Part shown: positions 25,371 through 38,110 of the stretch, piece by piece
Numbering within the stretch: the first letter of the stretch is position 1
Layout of the letters: each line of letters begins with the position of its first letter
Assembly: GCA_034620365.1 (NCBI GenBank)
Contig: JAQGEQ010000171.1
Location: 62,001-126,000, forward strand
DNA from: Pegea sp. RAD2-039
Taxonomy: Eukaryota > Chordata > Thaliacea > Salpida > Salpidae
Length of the DNA stretch: 64,000 nucleotides
Direction: 5' to 3'
The notes under the pieces: model-generated
The model's database searches: none
Told to the model about the DNA's origin: nothing
Seen by the model: only the letters and a program-made list of their open reading frames with translations
Position numbers and translations under genes: made by a program

Positions 25371-25660
25371 GAGACACGTTAGGAGTAAATAGCGACAACA
25401 ATCGTATCTGATGCGTCATGAAGAGCGACGCGCGTGTTTGCAGACTGTTGAAGATCAGTGATGAGGTGGAGAAGTAATGCAGAGGCGCCGGTACAGTAGA
25501 CACCTCAAGAGCTAATCTTTTGTTAACAAATGGTCATGTACATTTGTGCGTTGCTCTACTTGGCGCCGAATGCCTTTACAGATCACGTGATCCGTGATGT
25601 TTAGGGGGTCGAGAGGATTTGTAGAGGTTGGAAGACATGTTCAAAGTCGTAATTGTGGAA
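25371..25660. promoter_or_regulatory. GC-richer island, candidate cis-regulatory module
   Basis: A compact island standing out from AT-rich flanks, with CGCG motifs near 25430, GGCGCC near 25484 and 25561, and ATCACGTGAT (CACGTG core palindrome) at about 25582-25591. The minus-strand frame at 25252-25503 covers part of it but shows no domain. Regulatory function is inferred only from composition and motifs. Confidence 0.3.
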
Positions 25661-28600
25661 TTTGATTGATGGGCTGGTGAAGTTACCACAGAAATGAAAA
25701 TGCTCTTCAAATTTACAAACAGGAAGTTGTATTTGGAGTTTAATTCCTTTAAAAATCAACTTAACTGTGGTTTCCACTTCTTAAATCTCTCTTATGTTGA
25801 AGCTGATAAATTGGCGCTTAAAATAAACAACTTTTTATAAAAATACAACAAAGATATTTTTAAAGATTAAAACTCCGCAAAAATATCTCCCAAATCGTAA
25901 AAACAATTAGATGAATTAGAAGATTGTAATACTACATCTCATTTATGTTGATGAAGTTTTTTATATAAAAATACTAAAAGAAAATTGAAAGCTAATTAGA
26001 GTACGGGTAATTCATCTATTTAAGGTAGCGAACGGAACAGAACTTAGTAACATTAATTTTGTAGCTGTTACTTACATAAAAATATTCACCTTTTAAAGAA
26101 TAATAAACAAATTTTTCAAAGTTGCTTGCATGAAAGTTTAATGCCGTTTTGAAAAGAACTTGACCAATATCAACACAGAAAGCAAAATAACTTAATCATA
26201 CATTTTTAAAAAGATTTTTTCTTTAGAAAAATAAATAATTACGGTCTTCATACTACTGATTTTAAGACATTAAAAGGTCTCCAAGTTTCAATAATAAAAT
26301 GATTTTCTTATTAGATTTTAGAAATAACAACAGTTTATTTGGCGATAAAAGATATTTTTATAAAGATTAATAATTAAAAATGCTGATTAGATAGAAATAG
26401 AGGAATCTATGATAAATATAGATTAAGCACTTGTAAACAGCTGGGTTTCTTATCACTGCTACAGTACTTGCACTTACCACTAAGCGTTTCATGGATTGAG
26501 CTTACTGCTTGTAAGAAATGACGACGCGCGCGCTTCAATCACACAGACAGAAGCGACAACATGACAGCAAAGTTCGTTCGCTGTCCATCAAATGAAACTT
26601 GTGGTCCATCGGTCTGCTGCTGGATTTCCTGCATTTATTGACAAAACTAAATCGTCGAATTTGTTGGTTTTGTTGCTTCGACGAAGTTAATTGAATGAAA
26701 AGTAAACAAACCTCCCAAATATTTTATCTTACTCTGGTTTCTGATAGGGGATTTTGCTTCATTTTTATATCTTTTGATGACAACGATATATCTTATGCAT
26801 CTTTTTAGTGTTTGCAAAAGTCTTAAATGATCAATTTCACTTTTTCATTACAATTCTTCATCAACACTGACAAATGATTACTGCCTCCACTTTTTCAACC
26901 GATTACTGCTTCTGATCCTACTGAGCTTTAATAAAATCCTGGAAAATACAGATTTTTACCGAAGATGCTGCAAACTGCTGGTCGATGTTTCTAAGCTTTC
27001 GTCCACGAATGAATTTCCACCAGGTCTGGCTTCCACCTTCGTTAAAAAAATCATTCATCTTCTACTTTGTAAGAAATGTAATGATGATTCCATTCAATAT
27101 CTAAGTCATCTGTATATCTTCAACAAACGAACTTTGAAACAATCAGTTTGCTGAAGTTTTATCATCTGCCACTTTAATCATCAACATTTGAAAGATGTCT
27201 CTTACGTCACAACATCATTCAACCTCACTTAACGAGTTTTCCTGTTACAAGATTAGATACCGACGTCGATCCAGCTACTAAAAACCTTCACAAATGTCCC
27301 CCAACAACTTGCCTGTCTGTCTGTCCGTCTGTTTAAGTCTTTCACATGTTCGTGGTAACGTAAAAAGACGAAAGCGATCACGAAGCCATTATGAGATCCT
27401 GTATGTAACTTGTCCTTAATCCGTCTGAATCTTGATGTCATAAGTATCGATTGTTCTCCGATCTACATAATTAAGTTACTCTATCAGTCAGCAAGCTTTC
27501 TCTGGCGACCAACTACCTTTTATTCGCGCTACTTAAGGTGTCGCGTTCTCATTAATTATACATCGTTTGTGTGGGAGTCTTCGACAAGGAAGATAGAGAA
27601 GATATCAACGGAAATGATCAGCTGAAGGGGATTATGGCGGACTAATGGGCTTGGTGGAAACTTCATCATTCATAGCTGAAAACCTGAAAGCTTTTCTTCT
27701 GCTATTTGCATATTTCTTCTTTCATAATTACTTTGCAGCTTCATACATAATTGTGGCTCATTTTTTGTTGTTGGTTTGGAATTAGTGCAAAAGTTGCGAT
27801 TTTACTTGCAAAAATAACAAAACCATTCGAACGGAACGAGATAAATTGATTATCAAAAGTCATTTGAATCTGTTTCAAGAAACAATGAATTGAAGAAGAT
27901 ACAAATGAAGGAATTAGTTGCTACTTTCAGTAATTTATTGGTTTAAATCTAGATAAAATCTTTCTAAACTGCAATTAAATTTAAAACAAATTATTTTCGA
28001 GGAAGATGATTAGAAGAAATGAAAGCTTCTGGGTCGTTTTACGGCGATTATAGTTTAAAAGAAGGCAACTAATAATCATCATGTAAAGGTGTGACAAATT
28101 CCAACAAAATTTGAAAACAAAGCAATGGTCAAGTTCAAATGTCAATAAAAATACCTTTAACATTTCTGATAAAAGTTTACTTCTCAATCATATGTTCATT
28201 CATTCGACTGTCAATCATTAAATGAAGACGTATTACAATGAAATTCAGAGCTACATATAAGATGTTCATACATTTTTATGAGAAGTTTACTTAAATTTCA
28301 TTCATCATAAAGGCTCAAGTGTTAAAAGTTACTGAAGCGTAACAAAAGAAGATTCTTCTAATAGATCAAATTTCATATTTACAAATTTTCACTCAATCAA
28401 TCTTCTTTTTCAGTACCCGATTTTCTTTCGATGAAATTCATTTGAACCTGACTCTTGAAAAACATTTTTTAAATCACTTTTTAAAATTAAAAATTTCATT
28501 ATTACAACAGTCCAACTAATTTGACGCTGAGATTTATCTTATAAATTGGTTTGAATCAGTTTTTGAGAAATCTCTTCTGTTTCAAATATAAGTCTTCACC

Positions 28601-29340
28601 ATATTTGAATTTTATCTTTGGTCATGGAAACAGCTTTTAACCACCTCTTGCTAATGGAAGTAAAACCTTATCATCACATGTTTGCAAAACTTAAGGAAAA
28701 ATCATCAAAACTAAAAACAGCATCAATCAAAACATTGTTTAAATATACAACAAACAACAGAGAAAGTTGCAAACAGAAACAAGAATTATTTCAAGCAGAA
28801 TTTTGCATTAACTAACACGAGTAAAAGAACAAAGACCCTATACCATTTCAATCTTGCTCAAGTTCTTGCTTTATATTAACATACTATTAGCTTACTTATC
28901 GTGTGGATAACTACAGGTTCGGTATTCGCTAGCAACTACACAGCTACACAAGGTTCGATAAAAGTGGAAATAAATCAGAAAGAAAATTGAACACCAGCAT
29001 CTACGACTTGTTTTATACACAAAATAGTTTTTGTAGGTGGTATCTTTCAGCAGAAATTTATATTGATTTAAAGGAAAACTTTTGTTCCTAACTGTTGTCA
29101 GGCTTGTTGTGGAACAACTACTTTTACCACATAAAAATAAAGAAAGCCTTCAGTATGATATGCTTGAGGTAGCCAACTCAATTCTGTTAGTAACAAATTA
29201 GGAAGTAACCAAAAAGTGACATCATCAATTGATCAGCAGTAGATCTTTTGACAATGGTATTACTAACGCATTTATTGATCAAATCTTCTTATGACGTCTT
29301 TCAGTTGCAGCTCTTGTGATGTATTTTAATCGTAAACAGT
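25661..29340. other. Non-coding stretch with small GC islands
   Basis: No gene supported. GC-richer patches lie at about 26510-26620 (alternating CGCGCGCG) and 27000-27640. Frames at 27253-27441, 27410-27625, 27981-28187 and 28618-28815 lack recognisable domains or splice context. Confidence 0.45.
27312..27333. repeat. Short CTGT microsatellite
   Basis: A run of CTGT units, with one CCGT variant, about 22 bases long. Confidence 0.8.
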
Positions 29341-29353
29341 TATTACCAATGTA

Positions 29354-29396
29354 TGACGTCAATTATCATATGCCACCTTCAGTGTAGATGACGTCA
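29354..29396. promoter_or_regulatory. Pair of perfect CRE/ATF sites
   Basis: TGACGTCA at 29354-29361 and again at 29389-29396, 27 bases apart. The second is extended to the 12-base palindrome GATGACGTCATC. A one-mismatch copy (TGACGTCT) lies at about 29292. This octamer is the consensus for CREB/ATF bZIP dimers. Occupancy is inference. Confidence 0.5.
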
Positions 29397-32300
29397 TCAA
29401 AGTAGCGACGTACTTGTCGCAAATGGCGAACAATACCGCGATCTCACAAATGATGATTCAACTGCATAGAGTTCTCTACATAAAGTGATCGATTTGTTTG
29501 ATGATTATTAACAGCAGCTTTTGATTTGATGAAAACTGTTAATGATAAAAGTTTTGATCTGAATCTTCAATCTTCTAACAGTTTAAAGAATAAGTTTTGA
29601 AGTTAATGAAAACAAACCACATTTAGCCGTGACACAATAAGTCGTTTACCACATGTTTAATAGAAGAACAAATGCTTTGAAATTTGTTCGAATTGATTCG
29701 CGATTTTACTCTTTTCCCAGTATAGGCTTTAGTTTAAGATGTTTCTGGTTCTTACAGAAATCTCAGGTCACAATGGCTTGAATAATTAACGTTCATCTGA
29801 GGTAGAGGAAATGCCCAGCTCACATTATCAGAACATAGAGATCTATTCTCCATCTGTCACAGCGATGACAACGTTTCAATTATCAATATGCAATGGCTTA
29901 CCTTCTATATCTGACAGCTTGTTAAAGATGAAATTCTCACTTAAACAAAATATCCTCAAGTCAATTTATTCTTATCTATTTTATATCATCATTCGATGAA
30001 TTGGAAATTATTTATTTTGTTTTTTATCTTACTTAATTGAACTTGGCATCTTTTATTTATTTTTAATTCTATGTGATTTCAAAAATGTAAAGTAAATATC
30101 TTAGTTTATATTTTATTTCATTAATTTGACCACAAAACAAAGTATTTACTCTTTTTTAAAACTATTTGAACAATTTACTAAACAAATATGTAAATCATTA
30201 CAAGCTCATAAACTATTTAAATAAAAAACCTTAGCTGGCAAAATTAGAATTACATTATTATCTATCAAATGCCATAAGAACACATATAAACTAATAAATT
30301 ATTGACTAAATATTTTCTAAAATAACCTTTTGCAATATTATAATGTTTATAGCGCTATAAATTGTTTTGTTCAATATATTGTTGCAACAAAAAATTGGTT
30401 TGATTATAAGTAATAAAAATAATTGTCTACAGCTTGAACAATTTTGAATTTTGAAGGTATATCCACCCGGTATTACAACTGAAAGTTAATCAATTTAGTA
30501 GTCGATTAAACACATTTAGTAGATAAAAAACCTTCGAAAACTCGTTTAAACTAAACATGTAATCGATTGACTGTCATTAGAATTGACAAACAATGTCTAA
30601 TACCTTGGCTTTTTTGTTTTGGTAATTTTGAATTTAAATAGTAGTTGATGAATGTTTCAGAAAACAATTCTTGTGTTTGAAATTTAAAGATAGCTCGTAA
30701 AATTTATTTCTTGTTCCAGATAAATTTAATTGTCCATATTACAATTTAACTATCAAAATATATGAGAAAGAAAAATTTATAGAGCAAGTTAAAATATGTC
30801 TTATAATTATATAAAAGTATATAAAATTCAATTCGAAATTATTTTTCCATAAAAATCCGTAGAAAAATCTGATAATAATTTGCGTTAATAGATCTTTAAG
30901 ATCTAATAACTTACTCGAGATATATGAGCTTCAGTTACTTAGAAAAATAAACGAAAAATTTTTAAAAGTTTTTCCGTCAAATAATTGAATCATATTTTAG
31001 TTGATAATAACTCTTTAAAAATCTGCGAAAAAGTATTTCAATTTTTGAAATTCATTTTTAACTTTTTGTGTTTGTATATTAAACTAAGTTTCAATGGGAC
31101 GTTGTGATGCAAATTTCAATATTTCGACCACTACCTCTTAAACAGCTGGTAATTTATTTCAATCCTCTGCTGTGCTATGATAAAAACAATCGAAAAACGA
31201 AGTGAAAAGAAGTCGAAAGTGACGTCATCAGTCATTTCACTATCATCAAATATGATCTTACGCGATTTATCTGTCAGCAGAATGTCCTCAAAATCTCTAT
31301 CTTGTCATATGCGGCTTCTTCAATTATAGATGAAATGGAAGAATAACTGCAAGAAGTAAATGACTAGGATTGAAAGCTCAGGCTAATGGGTGCCTGTAGG
31401 TTGTAGCCAACTATAATGTTTACATTTTTCTTTCTATAAACTTATGAAAATGCTCATTGATTCAACTGGGACCAAAATCGTGAAACTTTTGAATTATTTC
31501 GATTCATTTTGCTTGTCAACCTTTTTAACCACAAGAATGGCTGATGATTTTCAACTGAATTTACATTTTTGAGATGTTATGTTCATTTTTCTATAATTGT
31601 GTTTTATTTAGACTACATCACAACTTTAATTTAAATTACTAAATGACATCATCTTTATAAGTTATTTTTAGCTTTGCTGTTCATAAATTTGCATCTGTCA
31701 ATCTCAATTTTCGTTCATTGACTTTACTTAATAAAACAAGTAAGTAAGTTAAAAGAACCTTTTTCAAAGCTTCTAAATAATGCTACACAATTATGTTTCA
31801 AGCTGTAATACTTATAAATTCCTGTTTAAAACCGTTTAATCTTTAACACTATTAATAATTTTAAAAACCTAATTAACCTTTAATTTTCTAGATTTTAGAT
31901 AACTATCTAGAGAATATGTCATGCATGTATGTATGTATAACAAATCCGTTTATTAAAAACCACCGCCTTAGTTCGTGAATTTATTCTGAATTTAGCCAAA
32001 GTAATCGTTGTTAATCTGCTATATTTTGTTAGTTTATGGTTCATGAAATATGTATTATTGAAGTAAAGTTAAAGATTAAAACATTAAAACACGTCGAAAG
32101 AAGATGAAACAAGATTTCCTATTTGATTAAGTATTAAGTTTTATCATCAAAAATTCTGGCCGTGGATTTTCAGAATGTTTATCTGGAAAAAGTATTTGTT
32201 GGGTTTTGATTGTTAGATTGTTTATAATATGGTTTATCGTAAACTACTTTCACCCGGTTTGTCAAAGTAATTAAAAAATAATAGATTTTAATGAATAGAA

Positions 32301-33100
32301 AAAGTTGCGATTTTGAAGTCAGCAGACTTGAGTTATTAAGAAGATGATTATTTGCAAAATCAGATAAGTTAAAAGTAAGAAACTTTTTTTTACCAATATT
32401 TTAAATGATATGTCAGAATAGAGATATTACCGACCATTCTTAAAAGATATCATGAGTAAAAAACATTATCTAGTTAAAAAGCAAGTAATTTCTTAAAAAT
32501 CGAAATATTAGTCACGTAGTGAATTCTTTGTAAACCAACAGTTAAGCGTAACAAACATGCTGAACAATAGTAAAGAAAATTGTTGAAATCAAAATAATAA
32601 ATACCAATAAACTTCAATATTATCTTCAAAGAAACATCTATCATTTGGTTGTTGTATGCTTGCGATGAGAACGTTATTTACTTCAAGATGTATGAAAGTT
32701 AAAGGAGCGTAAAGACCTCATTAATCTCTATATCCGTTCTTGCGTCTTATGGAGAAATTTTATTTATTTTTAAGATTTTATTTTCATTGCCGGCAAAACC
32801 TTTTCAAATCTGATGGTAGATTTGTTTATAAGGTAGCTTTTATTCAATAGGTGCAAACTCCCTTCCAGACAAGCTAATCTTACCATGATCAAAACGACCG
32901 GCTCCAACAACAAGAAGCTCATAACAAAATAGCAGGAGATAGACAGAAGAAAGCTAATCTACCATCCTACTCAAATCTTTCAATTCATAACGTTTCGACC
33001 TTGAAATAGAGACTCATCTTTTGTGTTGATATCTCATTCTTCTTTTCATATAAATACTTCTTCTTCACAAAATAATCTGGAGTCTTACCTTCGGTGGTAG
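29397..33100. other. Non-coding stretch between CRE-bearing islands
   Basis: No gene or repeat recognised apart from the CRE octamer listed separately. The plus-strand frame at 29811-29999 has no domain. Sequence from 30000 to 31100 is strongly AT-rich. Confidence 0.45.
31220..31227. promoter_or_regulatory. Perfect CRE/ATF site
   Basis: TGACGTCA followed by TCAGTCATTTCAC, which includes a further bZIP half-site-like TCAGTCA. Confidence 0.4.
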
Positions 33101-33620
33101 CGGCAAGCTTACAAAGCTCACGGTCACATGCATTGTGACGTCATCACATACTTCTACCCCTTATTGAAAACTACACAGCGTGAAAAATGAAAACTGGAGA
33201 TTTGTAAGCTAGAAAGTTTAGCTGGTAGATATTTGTGGATAACTGTTTACAGCTTCATCCAATCATCAACTGAGCTAGTCAGAAGTTATTTACAGTCTTC
33301 CATGACAAGTGTGACATCATCGTGTTTTACTATCATTTCTCATCACTTCTACGTCAGTACTGCGCCGCCTCCAATAGAAACTGAAGGCGCCAAACTGCAA
33401 ACATAACAGCTGTGACGTCATAATGGTTGATACGCACCGTAGTTGAAGAAGCAAGGCATAGCGAGTAGGTGTTGATACAGAAAGTCGCCGCTGAGACTGC
33501 GAGAATTAACTTCCGCTCAAGCCGTCATCATTCCGGTAGTCACCAACCTTTCTACGCAGTATAAACACACTCAAACCAACAAAATCGTGTCAAAGGGTGT
33601 CTGTGTTAGCTTACGCCAAA
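33100..33620. promoter_or_regulatory. GC-richer island with two CRE sites, candidate enhancer or promoter
   Basis: The most motif-dense island of the intergenic region. It holds perfect TGACGTCA at 33136-33143 and 33413-33420, a CCAAT at 33371-33375, the E2F-like GGCGCCAAA at 33386-33394, and CAGCTG at 33407-33412 that directly abuts the second CRE. No open reading frame with a protein signature starts just downstream on either strand, so I favour an enhancer or a promoter of a non-coding transcript. Confidence 0.45.
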
Positions 33621-36600
33621 AAAACTTTCGACCACTTTTGTCATAACATTTGTACATCGACTGCAGCCTGTCATTGGTTTGATCAGAATGTTTTTGTTGA
33701 TTTTTATGAAGTGGAATGTTTAATCACTCTTCAGCTAAAGGGATGAGGATTTCAATCTACTTTTCATCTTTTGTAAATTTTTCTAAGAAAGATGTCATTA
33801 ATCAATAGTTTAAAAAAAATGTAAAAAAGAATACTGTTGTAAAATTTATCAGTTTGTTAAATTGTTTGAAAAAGATTGGATAAATATTATGTGAAAATAA
33901 ATAAATGATTTCTAATTAGTATATTGAAAAAAATCACTACCGGTATAAAGTATCATAAGAGGAGAAAATACAAAGTAACTAATACCTCATTTGCAAAAAA
34001 AAATTGTGCTATTTCAAACCGAAAATTAAATAGTTTTATTTGTATTATAGTTCTTCAAGTATTTGTTATAATAAAAATTCGAAGAATCAAAAGCACAATT
34101 CATTAAAGTTTTTGTTACTCGATTGGTGTTATTACTTGGTTGTAATTAAGAAAGGCAATATTGGAAAAGCTTATCAGTTGATGATTTGACAGTTTTGTCG
34201 AAAAACCTTTTTATGTGTTCCATAATAATCAATGTTTTCAAAAGAACGTTAATTGGTTATAAAATAATCGTAAAGTTTAATTATTTGAAAAAGTTTTAGA
34301 AGGTTGCTTAAAGAAACCATGTCAAAGTAATGTGAAAAAAATTAGAGTTTTGATTTAATTTGTCTAAATTAAAGATTCAACAAGATAAAAGTAGTTGATG
34401 AAATGAGATAAAAGTAATTTGATTGTGAATGAAATTAGTTAAAGACTTCATTTTCATCACTTGTTCTATTTGTATGTCTCTGATGATAAATCACAAAAGT
34501 ATTTCTTAAAATCTTTTCTTTTTTCTCTTTGAATTTGTTACTGAGCGATAATTCAAACAGACTGGTATAGAATTGATGGAAAATATTTCATTTCGCTGTG
34601 CCAAAAAATCAAAGAAAATACAGATACAGGGTTCAAGAAAGAATCCATCAAAGCCTCATTTTTTATCACTTTGATTCAAAACGCAGCGGATCTAAAATCT
34701 TTTTTTTTAGATTTTTCGTCTTTGTAAGACCCCCGGCAAACAAAAATAGTCGCCAGAACCGAAGCAGTCGCTATTTAACGAAAAATAAATTATAAGTAAA
34801 ACACTAAACGTCGTTTTTTAACTCTTTCCACTTGCTTCATTCATAATTAAAAAGCTGCAAGTGGACTTTGTATAAAAAGGAAGACAAATAAAGAGTTCAC
34901 CGGGCTATCTGAGTTTCGAGTTATTGTTGAAAAAATATTTAATTGATTTCAATTTCTTTTGACTAATAAATACCTCACTTAATAAATAATATTTTTCCTG
35001 CTTGTAACAAGAAGCCTAAATTTAATGTTTCCTTTTCAAATAATAAATTCATGTTTTATCAATACATATTACTCAAATGATTTTTTGTAAAATAATGCTT
35101 ATAGCTAGCTACTAACCTTACTTATTCCTAGAACAAAATTACATGACTTTCTAAAATCGTTTTATATTTCTCATAACCGCTTTCATATTCAATTGTAATT
35201 CCTCAAACATAAAATTGTTTTCAATAACCAATTCGGCTTTATATAAATTATGTTAGATTAGATAAGTTTGATAATAATTGACAACTGCTATGAGTAAGCA
35301 AATAATTTAAATTTGTTTTGCTTTGTTACATTGATTTGACCTTTTGAATATAATTCACTTTTAGCGTTGTCGTTAGATAGTATTCTACATTATTAAAGCT
35401 GTCTACAAATTTATTATGAAACAAAACAGAAGCATAAGTCAGACATCTTTTATTTTTCAGAAAATTTTTTATACTCAAGTCAAATTTAAGAAGGAAAGAA
35501 AGATTGAAAAATTACTAAACAAAAGCTAATTAACAAAGACTGGCAATTAGCACTGGGTTACAATTTCGATGATAAAATATTAGTTTTTATTTCAATTTTA
35601 CTAATTGAACACTTAGACTCTACTTAGAATCTATTCAAGGGTGCAGAAAGAGTGAAAAACAGTAAAATATTAAAGACTTTTTAATTATCATTATCCACTT
35701 CGCAGTAAACATCTTCCTACTCTTTAGGCAAACAGCTTGTTTAAGATTCATGATACCCTCTAATTGCTTGAGTATATTTTAAAAGAAAAAAATGCAACAC
35801 CGATTCCAAACTAGCTAAAAGTATAATTTGCAAAGTTTTGTTTATTGTTGTAAAAAAGACGGTTCATTAATAACAAGTAAGTTTCAAATACCGATAAATT
35901 TAACTTGGTTTCAATCATTAGTTCAACTAGGCGCGCGACACTTGAGGAAGATAACTTTCAAATTCGATGCTTCGTAAACATTATTTTTTTAGCCTTCATA
36001 CTTCGTTTGAATAAAAGAAATATTCTTTTATTAAAATTTAGATTACGAATAATGACCGATGTAAACATCATTTAGCAAATATTCAGCACAATATTGTCTT
36101 TAACACTTTGTGAGTTTACTTTTGACGCTGTAAAATGTTTTTACAAACTTATTTGAGAACATGTCTGATTACTTGACACTCTCTCTAAGATACGAGCCGT
36201 TGTGGCGTCGCTTTCATTGCTTCCTCTTCCTACAGACAATTTGTCCCTATTGTCAGCGCAGACATACAACGTCTTTTTGTCTTTTATAAGAAATAAGTGT
36301 CAAAGAAATCTTTTGTATGAGAAGATACTGTAAAATATTTTTATACTGGTTCTATTTGATAATTACGTCAAATTTTAATCGTAGAATCAACATTTGTTTT
36401 ATTTTCTTTCTTGACTTTGAAACATATTTTATGTTTCATAATTTCTACAAGATGACATCGAAACTCAGCAAACTGTGAAAACTTTTGACAAATTCCGAAT
36501 CCATTCGTGCTGGTAACAGATAATGTTGATTTGAAATTTTCATAAGTTTTTCATTCTCTTTTTTCAAAACCTTGTCGGAAAGAATTGTTGAGCTGTTATT

Positions 36601-37660
36601 GCAAGCATCTTTCATCTTACAAGGTCAACGCTCAAGTTCATGGTAGAAAAAAGAAGTAAGATTGAAGGTCATGGTTGATGGATGTAAGTAGCAGTAATCT
36701 TGCTGAAGGAGAGGTACCAATGATAAATAAACGTCTCCTCTTCTCTTCAATAACTTTCCACATTAATAGATGTGAACAGTAGAACTGTAACTGATCAGTA
36801 TTCCTCCGCAATGATCAATGTTCTGAAAATACGATCCTCATCAGCTCATCTTTCATTTATTTTATCAATCTAAACTTATTATTTTACCTTTACAATAATC
36901 AACCAACATAAATTTAAGCTTACTTATGAGGTAATTGCTTCTGTATCGCTTTGTAGGTCACTAGTGCAATGAGGCCGTCAACCTTTGAAAGGATTTATTA
37001 CTTATGAGAGTGTGAAGAGTTTTCTACAATCATCGATTAAAAAGTCACGTGCTTTTGCTTAGAGTAAAAGTAAACTTAAATACAAAAGATTGTTATCTAA
37101 CATATAGTTCAGGAGACATATTTATTGAAAATGTGTAAATGAAAAGATTAGAAATCAGTAGAAGCGTGACATTAAAATATTGGTTTCTTTCTAAAACACC
37201 ACCATTGCTGAAAAATTATATGAAATTATGACACAAATCATAAAGAGCATTTTGCAATTAAATTGTTTTGCATCAAAAGATCTTTAATATATTTCTACTT
37301 GGAATGTTGCAACTTCTTATTTTTTTGCATTTTGTTTTCTATAATTTTCTATATTTTACACCTTGTATTTTAATTGGTTATCATACTAATTTAGCAGATA
37401 TTTTCAGTTAAAATATAAACAAGTAATTATAAGAACATTGTTGAAATATTCTTCCTGTAAAAGCTACAATTTTAAGAAAGTTTTCAAACTTCTTAGTAAG
37501 CTTTATGATTTACACTTAAAACCATTTTACCAAAAACTTCTGAACAATTTTACTTGTAACAGAAGTATATTTCCTAGCACACAAAAAATAAATCAAAATT
37601 CGATCAATAACTTCTAAAATAGAAAATAGATAAATTATTTATTGTAAGAAATTATTGCAT
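33621..37660. other. Non-coding AT-rich stretch
   Basis: No gene supported. Frames at 33924-34106 and 34598-34795 are Lys/Arg-rich products of A-rich sequence without domains. Confidence 0.5.
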
Positions 37661-38110
37661 CAAAAGAGGTCTTTATTGGTCGACAGAAGCCGCTTACAAT
37701 GACGTAATGTGCCTTCGTTCGAAACTTGAATCAATTTTCGGAATTTGTGAAATTAATTTTCAGCTAAATTTGATCAGTAATAATGACGTCAGTCCTGTCC
37801 GCAAAAGCGATTAATAAATAATAGATATCGAGCCCTAATGTATAGAGGCTGGAATGTGGTGCTTTGTAGGCCACACTTGACAAACCGAGCAAAGTTGCAA
37901 GCAAACGTTGTGCTTGAAAACACGAAAAGAAATAAATAAATAATAAAAGAGAAAGATAGAATAAAAAGGTCAAGTTCAGTTTCAATATAGGGGCATTTTG
38001 CTGCTGCCTAAGCGCCTTTTTGCGCTGACGTTAACTTTCTGTTTCTTCTCTCGCTGGAGATGACGTAATCAAGCGGATGACGTAGTCTTTTGGAAAGCAG
38101 CAAAAGTTTT
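37661..38110. promoter_or_regulatory. GC-richer island with CRE and CRE-like sites
   Basis: Contains perfect TGACGTCA at 37784-37791 and near-consensus TGACGTAA at about 37700 and 38061, plus TGACGTAG at about 38077. The repetition of TGACGT cores over 400 bases is the reason for calling it. The minus-strand frame at 37764-37985 shows no domain. Confidence 0.4.
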
